Assembly: GCA_002419465.1 (NCBI GenBank)
Contig: DIGE01000014.1
Location: forward strand, 124,001 to 188,000
Source of the DNA: Geobacter sp. UBA5730
GTDB lineage: Bacteria; Desulfobacterota; Desulfuromonadia; Geobacterales; Pseudopelobacteraceae
Length of the DNA stretch: 64,000 nt
Reading direction: 5' to 3'
In this document: piece after piece, positions 42,879 through 50,420 of the stretch
Numbering within the stretch: the first letter of the stretch is position 1
Layout of the letters: every line of letters starts with the position of its first letter
Translations under genes and position numbers: made by a program
Notes under the pieces: generated by a model
Database searches by the model: none
Seen by the model: only the letters and a program-made list of their open reading frames with translations
What the model was told of the DNA's origin: nothing

Positions 42879-43465
42879 TTTTTTTGCATCACCCTGATTT
42901 CGCCGTTGTCCATGTCATACATCCAGCCATGGACCGAGAGCTTGCCATCCAGCATGGCCCGGCGCACAAAGGGGTACTCCAGCAAGTGCTCCAGCTGCAG
43001 GCGGACGTTCTCCTCCTCAATCAGCCGCCGCCGCTGGTCCTCGGAGACCTGCAGCCGCAGGGAACGCAGCTTCTCGTCCACCCGTTCCATGGCCTTGTAG
43101 GCGTTGTTCAGCCAGATCGGGATGTAGCGGTCATCAGCATCTTCGTGCATCAGGGCGTTGATACCGCCGCAGTTGTAATGACCGCAGATCACCACATCGG
43201 GAATCTTCAGGTGATTGATGGTGAACTCAAGCACCGCCGAAAGGTTCCAGTCGTTCGTGGCAACGATGTTACCCACGTTACGATGCACAAACACCTCACC
43301 CGGCCGGGTCTGGGTGATGGTGTTGACCGGAACCCGCGAATCGGAACAGCCGATCCAAAGCACCGTGGGCCGCTGCAGCTTCGAGAGCTCGGCGAAATAG
43401 TCCTTCTCTTTTGCAAAAACTTCGCTCACAAAGCGCTTGTTGCCATCCAGTAGTGTAGCAATCAT
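42875..43465 (-). CDS. can: beta-class carbonic anhydrase
   Basis: The 196-residue enzyme interconverts CO2 and bicarbonate. Zinc ligands and active-site residues are visible: Cys and Asp/Arg in IGCSDSRVP, and His and Cys in GHYNCGG. ATG 43465 follows GGAGGTG. It is on the same strand as the isochorismatase-type hydrolase 25 bases upstream and is probably cotranscribed. Confidence 0.95.
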   Translation of the reverse strand: MIATLLDGNKRFVSEVFAKEKDYFAELSKLQRPTVLWIGCSDSRVPVNTITQTRPGEVFVHRNVGNIVATNDWNLSAVLEFTINHLKIPDVVICGHYNCGGINALMHEDADDRYIPIWLNNAYKAMERVDEKLRSLRLQVSEDQRRRLIEEENVRLQLEHLLEYPFVRRAMLDGKLSVHGWMYDMDNGEIRVMQKN

Positions 43466-43490
43466 GGCTGCACCTCCTGAGGATGAGGAG

Positions 43491-44060
43491 CTACTTAACC
43501 AGCTTGGAAAGTTTCTTGAACGGTTCGGTACCGGCCACCCGCAGCCACTGGAACAATACCGATTCGGTACAGGTAATCACCGCGCCGGCCTGGCGCATCT
43601 CCTCCAGGGCCGTATCCCAGTTTCGTCTTGAACGGCTCATCACCGCATCACGCACCACCTGCACCAGATAGCCGGCATCCAGCAGTTCCAGCACGGTCTG
43701 CAGCACACAGACATGGGTTTCCATGCCGGTGATCACAATCTGACGACGGCCGCTGGCCCGAAGTTGCTCCACAAAGTCCGTACAACCACAGCAACTAAAG
43801 GCCATCTTCTCGTGACGGGGGCTTGTCCCCAGCTTTTCAGCCAGCGCCGGCACGGTGGGCCCCAGACCTTTCAGATACTGCTCGGTCACCGCCACCGGTA
43901 TCTGCAGTTCGGCAGCCGCCTCAAGCAACACATTCGTGTTGTCGGTCAGCTGGCGCAACACCTGCTCGTCCATCGCCTTGCAGAGCCGCTCCTGGACATC
44001 TATCACCACCAGCACCGACTGCTCTGCGGAAAGAAAAAAGCGTTCCCGAATGGTTGGCAT
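43491..44060 (-). CDS. isochorismatase-family cysteine hydrolase
   Basis: The 189-residue protein has the catalytic triad pattern of the family: Asp in VVIDVQERL (about residue 20), Lys or equivalent near HEKMAFSCCG, and Cys in GMETHVCVLQT (about 110). Layout resembles YcaC-type hydrolases rather than nicotinamidases. Start ATG 44060 has AAGGAGG upstream; the frame extends to 44123 without a ribosome site. Substrate is unknown. Confidence 0.9.
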   Translation of the reverse strand: MPTIRERFFLSAEQSVLVVIDVQERLCKAMDEQVLRQLTDNTNVLLEAAAELQIPVAVTEQYLKGLGPTVPALAEKLGTSPRHEKMAFSCCGCTDFVEQLRASGRRQIVITGMETHVCVLQTVLELLDAGYLVQVVRDAVMSRSRRNWDTALEEMRQAGAVITCTESVLFQWLRVAGTEPFKKLSKLVK

Positions 44061-44135
44061 GTCACATCCTCCTTGGTGTCCGTTAGGTTGTATAACCTTA
44101 GAGTTTGATGGATACCAGGTCAAGCAAACTTTGTT

Positions 44136-44435
44136 TTATTTTTCAGGAACAGCCTCTTGCACCAATACAAAGGGATTCACCACCAGCACCGCAAACTGCC
44201 GATTTGGTTGCTGTTCCCAGCCCTCAAACTGCTCGGCTGTCGGCTTGACGATCATTCGCGAGGCCAACCAGGACTTCACGCTGGCGGTATCGTCCACAGC
44301 AATCCGCTCCCCTACCTCAGCCAGCTCCAGCATCCCGTCCACGACAATCAGAACACCCCTCTGATAATGCGGCTTGAGCCACTCCCAGCGGGCCTGATCC
44401 ACCTGAAGCGACAACTCTTCCCTGGTTACCTGCAT
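44136..44435 (-). CDS. DUF2288 protein
   Basis: The 99-residue protein follows the DUF2288 pattern: ARWEWLKPHYQRGVLIVVDGMLELAEVGERIAVDDTASVKSWL, then FAVLVVNPFVLVQE. No catalytic motif is visible and the family has no known role. I prefer ATG 44435, with GGGAGGAG upstream, over the frame's first ATG at 44465. It lies 75 bases upstream of the isochorismatase-type gene. Confidence 0.75.
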   Translation of the reverse strand: MQVTREELSLQVDQARWEWLKPHYQRGVLIVVDGMLELAEVGERIAVDDTASVKSWLASRMIVKPTAEQFEGWEQQPNRQFAVLVVNPFVLVQEAVPEK

Positions 44436-44567
44436 ACGTATCGGCTCCTCCCTCTGTATATCCATTTTGGAAATAAATGGCGCCCGGCGCGATATCTCCT
44501 TGAATGCTGCTCCATTTCTGCTTTAATTGTCCCGTATCGTCAAGTCCGCTCACAAGGAGTCTGGCCC

Positions 44568-45788
44568 ATGTCGTTTTCCGGCGACCTTGAATACCTCTCC
44601 ATCGTAGATGTCATACAGCTACTGCACACGACCCGCAAGACCGGAACGCTCAAGATCACCGGCCGCAAGGGTGAAATCTCACTGACCTTCAATGACGGTT
44701 ACCTCAACGGTGCCAGCCATTATGACACCGGCACCCGCACCGGCACCATCCTGGTGGAAGCCAAGGTGATTGATCAGGCTGATCTGGACCGGGCTCTGGC
44801 GATCCAGGCCCAGGCCGGGGCTGACCGTCGCCCCTTGATTGCCACCCTGCTGGAAAATGGGCTGGTAAACAAGGATGACGCCTACCGCTGCCTGGAAACC
44901 CTGATCGAACTGACGATTGTTGAGATCCTGACCTGGAAGAAAGGCACCTTCAACTTGGAGGCCGATGCCGTACTGATTTGCGACGAGTTCCGCTTCTTCC
45001 CGGAAAAACTGGAAGAAAACCTGAACCTGCCCACTGAACATGTCCTGATGGATGCCCTGAGGATTTACGATGAGAAAAAACGCGACGGCCTGCTACCCGA
45101 CGAAGAACTGGCCGAACAGGAGTCAGCGCCCTCCTCGTCCAGCGGGAGTGCCGGGAGTGATCTGACCATCTCGGCCGACGATCTGGGCCTGGGCGACGTC
45201 GACACCATCAAACGCAAACTGCCGGTCTTTCACGAACCGCTCAAGGAGCAGCCCCGCACTCAGCAGGCGACCAGCTTCGCAACCACACTCAAAGATGCCA
45301 TGGGCCAGCTCAAACAGGTAACGACCCTGCCGGAAACAGCCATGATCCTGCTCAAAACCGTCGCGACCCTGTTCCCCCGCGCCTTGACCCTGGTGGTCTG
45401 GGAACAGGAACTGGTGGCAGAACGGGAGATCGGTATCAGGAACCCTGCGACAACAGTGCCGGGTCCGGTAATGGGGTTCAAACTGCCGCTGATTTCCGAT
45501 TCGCTGCTACGTTTTGTACTTGACAAAGGCCACCTCTTCTACGGTAAATCCCTGGATCAGACCCTGGAGGAGCAGTTGTACGGAATAATCACTCCCCCGG
45601 CCCAACCGACCGTGCTCCTGCTGCCGCTAAAAGTGGGTAAACGCGTAGTGTCGATTACCTACGCCGACTTCGGCGACCAGCCGGTTGCCGAGGTGCCGAT
45701 TGATCAACTGGCCAGCTGCGCCGAGTACGCCAGCCTGTCCATCGAAAGTGCGCTGTCAGGCGCTCAGCAGACAGCAAAAACGGCTTAA
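44568..45788 (+). CDS. DUF4388 (PATAN) protein
   Basis: The 406-residue protein begins MSFSGDLEYLSIVDVIQLLHTTRKTGTL, the diagnostic DUF4388 N-terminus, and continues as a beta-rich domain to about residue 105. A helical middle, a Ser-rich linker (about 185-195) and a GAF-like C-terminal domain (about 245-400) follow. DUF4388 proteins act with two-component and motility systems in deltaproteobacteria. Start ATG 44568 has AAGGAG upstream. It is 15 bases before the pilT gene and probably cotranscribed. Confidence 0.85.
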   Translation: MSFSGDLEYLSIVDVIQLLHTTRKTGTLKITGRKGEISLTFNDGYLNGASHYDTGTRTGTILVEAKVIDQADLDRALAIQAQAGADRRPLIATLLENGLVNKDDAYRCLETLIELTIVEILTWKKGTFNLEADAVLICDEFRFFPEKLEENLNLPTEHVLMDALRIYDEKKRDGLLPDEELAEQESAPSSSSGSAGSDLTISADDLGLGDVDTIKRKLPVFHEPLKEQPRTQQATSFATTLKDAMGQLKQVTTLPETAMILLKTVATLFPRALTLVVWEQELVAEREIGIRNPATTVPGPVMGFKLPLISDSLLRFVLDKGHLFYGKSLDQTLEEQLYGIITPPAQPTVLLLPLKVGKRVVSITYADFGDQPVAEVPIDQLASCAEYASLSIESALSGAQQTAKTA

Positions 45789-45803
45789 CCGGGGGGACCA
45801 CCC

Positions 45804-46874
45804 ATGGATATGAACCTGTTTAACCAGATTCTGGGGATTGCTTTTGAAAAACGGGTCTCAGACCTGCATTTCGAGGTGGACAATCCGCCTTTTTTCAGAG
45901 CCCACGGCCAATTGCTCCGCTCCAAGCTGCCTGGGCTTACGGCACAGGACACCGAGTTCATCGCCCAAACCGTCCTTGAGCAAAGTAACCGTTCCCTGCC
46001 CCACGACCTGAAGGAGCTTGACGCAGCCTATTCTCTGCCCAACGGAGGGCGCTTCCGGGTCAGCATTTTCCGGCAACGCAGCACCATCGGCATTGTCATG
46101 CGGGTCATCCCGCCCTACATCGCAGCCTTCACCGAACTGAACCTGCCGCCGGTACTGAGTGAGATCTGTCAGTCGCCCAACGGCCTGGTGCTGGTGACCG
46201 GCCCCACCGGCAACGGCAAATCCACCACCCTGGCCTCGATGCTGCAGTTCATCAACTGTAGCGACAGCTTCAACATCATCACCATCGAAGACCCGATCGA
46301 GTTCTTGTTTGTCTCGGACAAGAGCTGCATCATCCAACGGGAGGTGGGGATTGACACCGGCAGTTTCAGCGCGGCCCTCAAGGCGGCCCTGCGGATGGAC
46401 CCTGACGTGATCATGGTGGGCGAGATGCGGGACCTGGAGACCATTGACGCCTGCATCAAGGCTGCAGAGACCGGACACCTGGTTTTCTCGACCCTGCACA
46501 CCCAGAGTGCCTCATCAACCATAAACCGTCTGGTGGGCCACTTCCCCCCCGACTCCCAGGAGGTGATCCGCCAACGCCTGGCCGACATCCTGGTGGCCAC
46601 CGTCTCGCTGCGGCTGATCAACGACAAAACCGGCGAGAAGGTGCTGCCGGTGGTTGAGATCATGCGCACCACCACCACCATCCAGGCCTGTATCCGCGAG
46701 GGGCGCTTCGACGAAATCGAAAAGCATATCGAAAACGGTCGCACCCAGTACCAGATGCAAACCCTGGACCAGCATCTGGTGCAGCTGTGCCAGCAAGAGC
46801 TGATCACCTTCGAGCAGGCCAAGCGGATCACCCGCTCCATGGACCTGGAGCGCAAGCTTACCTTTGGGGAGTAA
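45804..46874 (+). CDS. pilT: PilT-family type IV pilus retraction ATPase
   Basis: The 356-residue hexameric secretion ATPase has Walker A GPTGNGKST (residues 133-141, Asn where most have Ser), an Asp box IITIEDPIEF, Walker B DPDVIMVGEMRD and the His box LVFSTLHTQSA. PilT retracts type IV pili; PilU or another paralogue is possible, since Geobacter relatives carry several. The C-terminus is short. Its stop lies 14 bases past the stop of the lyase remnant on the opposite strand. Confidence 0.92.
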   Translation: MDMNLFNQILGIAFEKRVSDLHFEVDNPPFFRAHGQLLRSKLPGLTAQDTEFIAQTVLEQSNRSLPHDLKELDAAYSLPNGGRFRVSIFRQRSTIGIVMRVIPPYIAAFTELNLPPVLSEICQSPNGLVLVTGPTGNGKSTTLASMLQFINCSDSFNIITIEDPIEFLFVSDKSCIIQREVGIDTGSFSAALKAALRMDPDVIMVGEMRDLETIDACIKAAETGHLVFSTLHTQSASSTINRLVGHFPPDSQEVIRQRLADILVATVSLRLINDKTGEKVLPVVEIMRTTTTIQACIREGRFDEIEKHIENGRTQYQMQTLDQHLVQLCQQELITFEQAKRITRSMDLERKLTFGE

Positions 46875-46965
46875 CGGCTTGTATCCGTTCCAGAGCCTGC
46901 TCAAGGAGCGAACGAGGACAACCGAAGTTTAGCCTCACAAACCCTGGCGCCCCGAACTGCTCTGC
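46858..46965 (-). pseudogene. C-terminal remnant of a MalY/PatB-type PLP lyase
   Basis: In the minus frame ending at TAA 46858 the last 35 codons read AEQFGAPGFVRLNFGCPRS then LLEQALERIQ, the conserved C-terminus of MalY/PatB cystathionine beta-lyases (GFVRLNxACPRSLLEEALERI). Nothing upstream of about 46965 in this frame resembles the rest of the lyase; instead the OvoA-like gene is present in other frames. It overlaps pilT by 17 bases. In ovothiol pathways a PLP C-S lyase (OvoB) follows OvoA, so this is probably what remains of it. Confidence 0.75.
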
Positions 46966-48391
46966 TCTTGGCCATAGTGGACCTCGCAATGAGCACCGCA
47001 GCCGGATCGGTCTCGTACGGTTCATCATAGATGTCCAGCGGCGCGGCACTCTCCAGATAGCGAAAGCCGGCATGCTGGAAGAAATGGCGCCGGAAGGCGT
47101 AACGGGAGTCCCGGGTGGCCTCATTGCCGGTGGATATCCAGGAACCGCCCTTGATCAGGTTATGCCGGGTATCGAAGGTGGGGGTGGAAAAGTCATCGTA
47201 CCAGGGATGGACCTCAAAACCATGAAACGGGTAGATCGGCGTCTCGGTCCATTGCCAGACATTGCCCACCACGTCGTAAAAATCCCCCTGCCTGAAACGA
47301 TCCACCGGGCAGGAGGAACCCCAATATTCCAGATTGAGATTGCCCGGCGCCTGCTGCCAGCAGTCTTGATCCGGCAGTCGGCAGTGATCCCGCAAACGGT
47401 ACCACTCATCCTCGCTGAGCAGCCGGATCGGCTGGCCGGTCAGCGCCGTTTTCCAGGCGCAGAACGCCTTGGCCTCCAGCTGATTCACCTCCACAGGCCA
47501 GTTCCAGGGCATGGCGATCTCCGAGGCCATGGTGCGCAAGCGCCAACCGTTGTCGTCTCTGCCCCAGAACAATGGATGCTCGGCCTGACGAAACTGGCGC
47601 CAGTTCCAGCCCTCCTCGCTCCACCACTGTGCATCCCGGTAGCCGCCGGCCTCAACAAAGGGCAAAAACTCACGGTTGGAAACCAGATAACGCGAGGCCG
47701 TGAAGCCCTCCACCACAGCCTGATGGCTACCATACTCGTTGTCCCAGCCGTAGAGCGGATGGTCTTTGGGCTTGCCCAGCTGCACCGTCCCTCCCGGCAC
47801 CGGCAGCAATTGATTGGAGGGCGGTTCGCCCGCATCGCGGCAGATCTCCCAGAACGGCAACTGCACCACCTGATCAATCGGCAGCTGACGAATCAGCACC
47901 GATGAGGTCTCCAGATGGATCCGTTCATGCTCGATCCCCATCATGATCGCCCACCAGGGCGATTCCCAGCTGATCGGCAGACCAAGCGGCAGCGTGCGGA
48001 TCAACGAGTCCAGCAGCGCCCGTACCTGATCGCGATAGGCCTTGACCGCCTGCACGGTGGGCCAGTCATAGTGACGCTCATCCAGATCATCCCAGGACAT
48101 CTCATCCACACCCACCGCGAACATCGATTCATAGCCCGGATTGATCCGCTGCTCAATCACCCTGGCAATGATCAACTTGTTGATGAAGAAGCTAGCGGTG
48201 TGGCCGTAGTAGAAGATCAGAGGATGCCGCAGCCGGTCCGGTCGCAGGTAAAAGGCCGCATCATGCCGCAGGGTTGTGTAAAGCTGTTCATCGGTATCAT
48301 AGGTGGCGTGAAAGTAGTCCCGGATCTCAGCACGTTTAGCCTCAGAATCACCCTCGTTCAGGTTGATGGTGCGCGTCTTCTTCAGGTCCAT
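46901..48391 (-). CDS. ovoA: OvoA-like 5-histidylcysteine sulfoxide synthase, truncated
   Basis: The 496-residue protein has an N-terminal DinB domain with iron ligands His64 and the HX3HXE motif (His155, His159, Glu161), and a formylglycine-generating-enzyme-like catalytic domain to about residue 460 (RLLSEDEWYRL, GNVWQWTETP). OvoA normally goes on into a methyltransferase domain of about 250 residues. Here the family sequence stops at YETD; eight codons of family-like CEVHYGQE continue in another frame (46965-46991), then the lyase remnant begins in the third frame. The last ~30 residues are therefore out-of-frame. The sulfoxide synthase half could still work. Start ATG 48391 has GGGGGAGG upstream. 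Confidence 0.85.
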   Translation of the reverse strand: MDLKKTRTINLNEGDSEAKRAEIRDYFHATYDTDEQLYTTLRHDAAFYLRPDRLRHPLIFYYGHTASFFINKLIIARVIEQRINPGYESMFAVGVDEMSWDDLDERHYDWPTVQAVKAYRDQVRALLDSLIRTLPLGLPISWESPWWAIMMGIEHERIHLETSSVLIRQLPIDQVVQLPFWEICRDAGEPPSNQLLPVPGGTVQLGKPKDHPLYGWDNEYGSHQAVVEGFTASRYLVSNREFLPFVEAGGYRDAQWWSEEGWNWRQFRQAEHPLFWGRDDNGWRLRTMASEIAMPWNWPVEVNQLEAKAFCAWKTALTGQPIRLLSEDEWYRLRDHCRLPDQDCWQQAPGNLNLEYWGSSCPVDRFRQGDFYDVVGNVWQWTETPIYPFHGFEVHPWYDDFSTPTFDTRHNLIKGGSWISTGNEATRDSRYAFRRHFFQHAGFRYLESAAPLDIYDEPYETDPAAVLIARSTMAKSRAVRGARVCEAKLRLSSFAP

Positions 48392-48557
48392 GCCAGCTAC
48401 CTCCCCCACGAATGCCTGCTACGACCTGTGGGAAGTATACCCCGAATCTGCTGTCGGGCAACGTCCTGGTAAAATCAGTATCAGCCCGACGTATTATCAG
48501 GTATGATGTTTCAAATAACGGCGATAATGCCACAATTATCAGAAGGAAGGTTTTACC

Positions 48558-49064
48558 ATGGCACAGGCACAAAAAGGCGATCGGGTACTGATTGACTACA
48601 CCGGCATTCTGGAGGATGGCACCATTTTCGATTCAACCCTGGAAGGGGACTGTTGTGATGACGGCGAATGCAGCACCGACAGCTGCGAAGACGAAGGCTG
48701 CGGCTGTGGCGAGAGCGGTCCAATGGAACTGACCATCGGCGGCGATGAATTTTTTCCGCAGATTGAGGAGGCCCTGATCGGCATGTCACCCGGTGAGAAA
48801 AAGACCGTGGTGGTCCCGGCTGCCGAGGCATTCGGCGAATATGACGAGGCAAAGGTATTCACCGTGGCCCGTGCCGAGCTGCCGGAAGATATGCCGGTTG
48901 AGGTTGGTGAGGAACTGGTACTGAGCGGTGAGGATGACGATGAGGAGCTGGGGGTTACCGTGGTAGAGGCCACTGACGAAAACGTCACCTTTGATGCCAA
49001 TCACCCCCTGGCCGGCGAGGACCTGACCTTCGAGATCACGCTCAACGACATTCTGCCTGCCTAG
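48558..49064 (+). CDS. FKBP-type peptidyl-prolyl isomerase (SlyD-like) with a cysteine-rich loop
   Basis: The 168-residue protein is a SlyD-type FKBP: FKBP strands (GDRVLIDYTGILEDGTIFDSTLEG), an IF (insert-in-flap) domain (about 90-145) and a closing strand. Unusually, residues 31-53 form an acidic insertion with six cysteines (32, 33, 38, 43, 48, 50) in the loop after FDST, where standard FKBPs go straight to the GPMELTIGG-type strand. E. coli SlyD carries its metal-binding cysteines and histidines at the C-terminus instead. Metal binding here is likely but inferred. Confidence 0.88.
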   Translation: MAQAQKGDRVLIDYTGILEDGTIFDSTLEGDCCDDGECSTDSCEDEGCGCGESGPMELTIGGDEFFPQIEEALIGMSPGEKKTVVVPAAEAFGEYDEAKVFTVARAELPEDMPVEVGEELVLSGEDDDEELGVTVVEATDENVTFDANHPLAGEDLTFEITLNDILPA

Positions 49065-49073
49065 GCAACGATA

Positions 49074-49101
49074 AACGGCCGGGGGCGTCCCTCCGGCCGT
49101 T
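49074..49101 (+). terminator. hairpin after the FKBP gene
   Basis: AACGGCCGG (49074-49082) and CCGGCCGTT (49093-49101) form a perfect nine-base stem, nine bases past the stop codon. It lacks a long T run but is well placed to end transcription. Confidence 0.65.
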
Positions 49102-49143
49102 AAGCTTGCGCATGATACGCCCAACCTGAAAAAAATACTAGAC

Positions 49144-49171
49144 TGTACAAAATGCTTTTCAGGGGTATAGT
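49144..49171 (+). promoter_or_regulatory. promoter of the putative small RNA
   Basis: TGTACA (49144-49149) and TATAGT (49166-49171) are spaced by 16 bases, with a start expected near 49178. Confidence 0.55.
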
Positions 49172-49177
49172 GAAATC

Positions 49178-49346
49178 AAGGGAGCGCGCCCGGTAACACT
49201 AACGACGCAACAAGAAAGGTGCTCAGTATCGAGGATGTTCAACCACAACCAAAGATGCAGTGCATGCCCGGTGGCAACTGAACCGGGAATCCCGTGAAAC
49301 AGGGAAGAGACAGATAACAGAGGCCCGCGACTCGTCGCGGGCCTTT
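49178..49346 (+). ncRNA. putative small RNA, unknown family
   Basis: The ~170-base stretch between the FKBP and dus genes has no credible ORF but has its own promoter and a strong terminator. It has a stem CCCGGT..ACCGGG near 49267-49287, and four GGA motifs (AAGGGAG, GAGGATG, CGGGAAT, CAGGGAA), three in probable single strands. I do not recognise SRP, RNase P, tmRNA, 6S or a riboswitch in it. GGA repeats are typical of CsrA-binding RNAs, but four is few and this is a guess. Confidence 0.55.
49322..49346 (+). terminator. terminator of the putative small RNA
   Basis: GGCCCGCGA (49322-49330) and TCGCGGGCC (49335-49343) form a perfect nine-base stem with loop CTCG, followed by TTT. Confidence 0.8.
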
Positions 49347-49403
49347 CACATGCTGTGAACATGCAGTGCTCACGCAGAGCATCCTCTCACCCCTCCCACT
49401 ATT

Positions 49404-50381
49404 ATGACCTCTCCTGCCACACTACACCGTTTACCCTGGCCAGCTGACACCCGGCCGCTGATGCTTGCACCGATGCAGGGGCTGACCAACCAGGCGATGC
49501 GCACCCTGTTTGCACGGAGGGTGCGGCCTGACACGCTCTTTACCGAGTTCATGCGGGTAGCGCCCGGCGAAACCCAAAAGCGTCTTTCCAGCGCTGACCG
49601 TCGGGTGATGGCGCCAACAGAGGAAGGTATTCCGCTGGTGGTACAACTGATCGGCCATGGCACCGAAGCACTGGTTTCCGCTGCCCGGATTGCTCAAGCT
49701 GCCGGGGCGATCCACATCAACCTGAACCTGGGCTGCCCCTATGGCCGGATGACCACCGGCCTGACCGGCGGCGGCATCCTGCGGCAACCGCAACTCCTGC
49801 AGGAACTGCTGCCTGCCTTGCGTAGCGCCATCAACGGCAGCTTCTCCATCAAACTGCGCGCAGGTTTTGATGACCCCCAGCAGATAGTTTCCCTGCTGCC
49901 ACTGATTGAATCCGCCGGGGTTGATTTTCTGGTACTGCATCCCCGTACGGTGGCACAGGAATACCGAGGTCAAGCGGACCACGGAATTACCGCCCGGGTA
50001 GTCCGCGAAACAGGTCTGCCGGTGATTGCCAACGGTGACATCCGCACTGCCCAGGAGGGCTGCAGGGTATTGGAGCAGACCGGCGCAGCCGGACTGATGC
50101 TGGCCCGGGGCGCCATTGCCGACCCACTGCTGTTCCAGCGCATCAGGGGCCAGGCCGTAGCCGTGCCTGATCGCGCCGAACGGGCCGCCCTGCTGCGCCA
50201 TTATCTGAGTGAACTACTCACTAGCTACCAGAACCTCTTTTGTGGCGAGCAACAGATCCTGGGTAAGGTCAAGACCGTGTTCGCCTGCATGGATGACCCT
50301 GACTTTGCACGACAGCGCAAGGCACTTATGAAAACCCGTACAATCCTGCGTTTTTCGGAACTGGTAGAGCAACTGGACTGA
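49404..50381 (+). CDS. dus: tRNA dihydrouridine synthase
   Basis: The 325-residue TIM-barrel flavoenzyme reduces uridine in tRNA. The signature LAPMQGLTNQAMR, the catalytic Cys in NLGCPYGRMT and the FMN-phosphate region LMLARGAIADP are present. The N-terminal FTEFMRVAP resembles DusC more than DusB, but the target base is uncertain. It starts about 60 bases after the terminator of the small RNA. Confidence 0.92.
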   Translation: MTSPATLHRLPWPADTRPLMLAPMQGLTNQAMRTLFARRVRPDTLFTEFMRVAPGETQKRLSSADRRVMAPTEEGIPLVVQLIGHGTEALVSAARIAQAAGAIHINLNLGCPYGRMTTGLTGGGILRQPQLLQELLPALRSAINGSFSIKLRAGFDDPQQIVSLLPLIESAGVDFLVLHPRTVAQEYRGQADHGITARVVRETGLPVIANGDIRTAQEGCRVLEQTGAAGLMLARGAIADPLLFQRIRGQAVAVPDRAERAALLRHYLSELLTSYQNLFCGEQQILGKVKTVFACMDDPDFARQRKALMKTRTILRFSELVEQLD

Positions 50382-50420
50382 CCGGCAACGTTGTCCCGAC
50401 GGCCTGGCCAACAAATTCTG

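Noticed and set aside
46901..48391. Annotating the OvoA-like protein as a full-length ovothiol synthase
   Set aside because: The methyltransferase domain is missing and the end is frameshifted into a lyase remnant.
49178..49346. c-di-GMP, cobalamin or other riboswitch, or 6S RNA, in the FKBP-dus gap
   Set aside because: The conserved core sequences of those classes (for example the GEMM core or the B12 box) are not present, and it ends in its own terminator before dus. Left as an unassigned small RNA.
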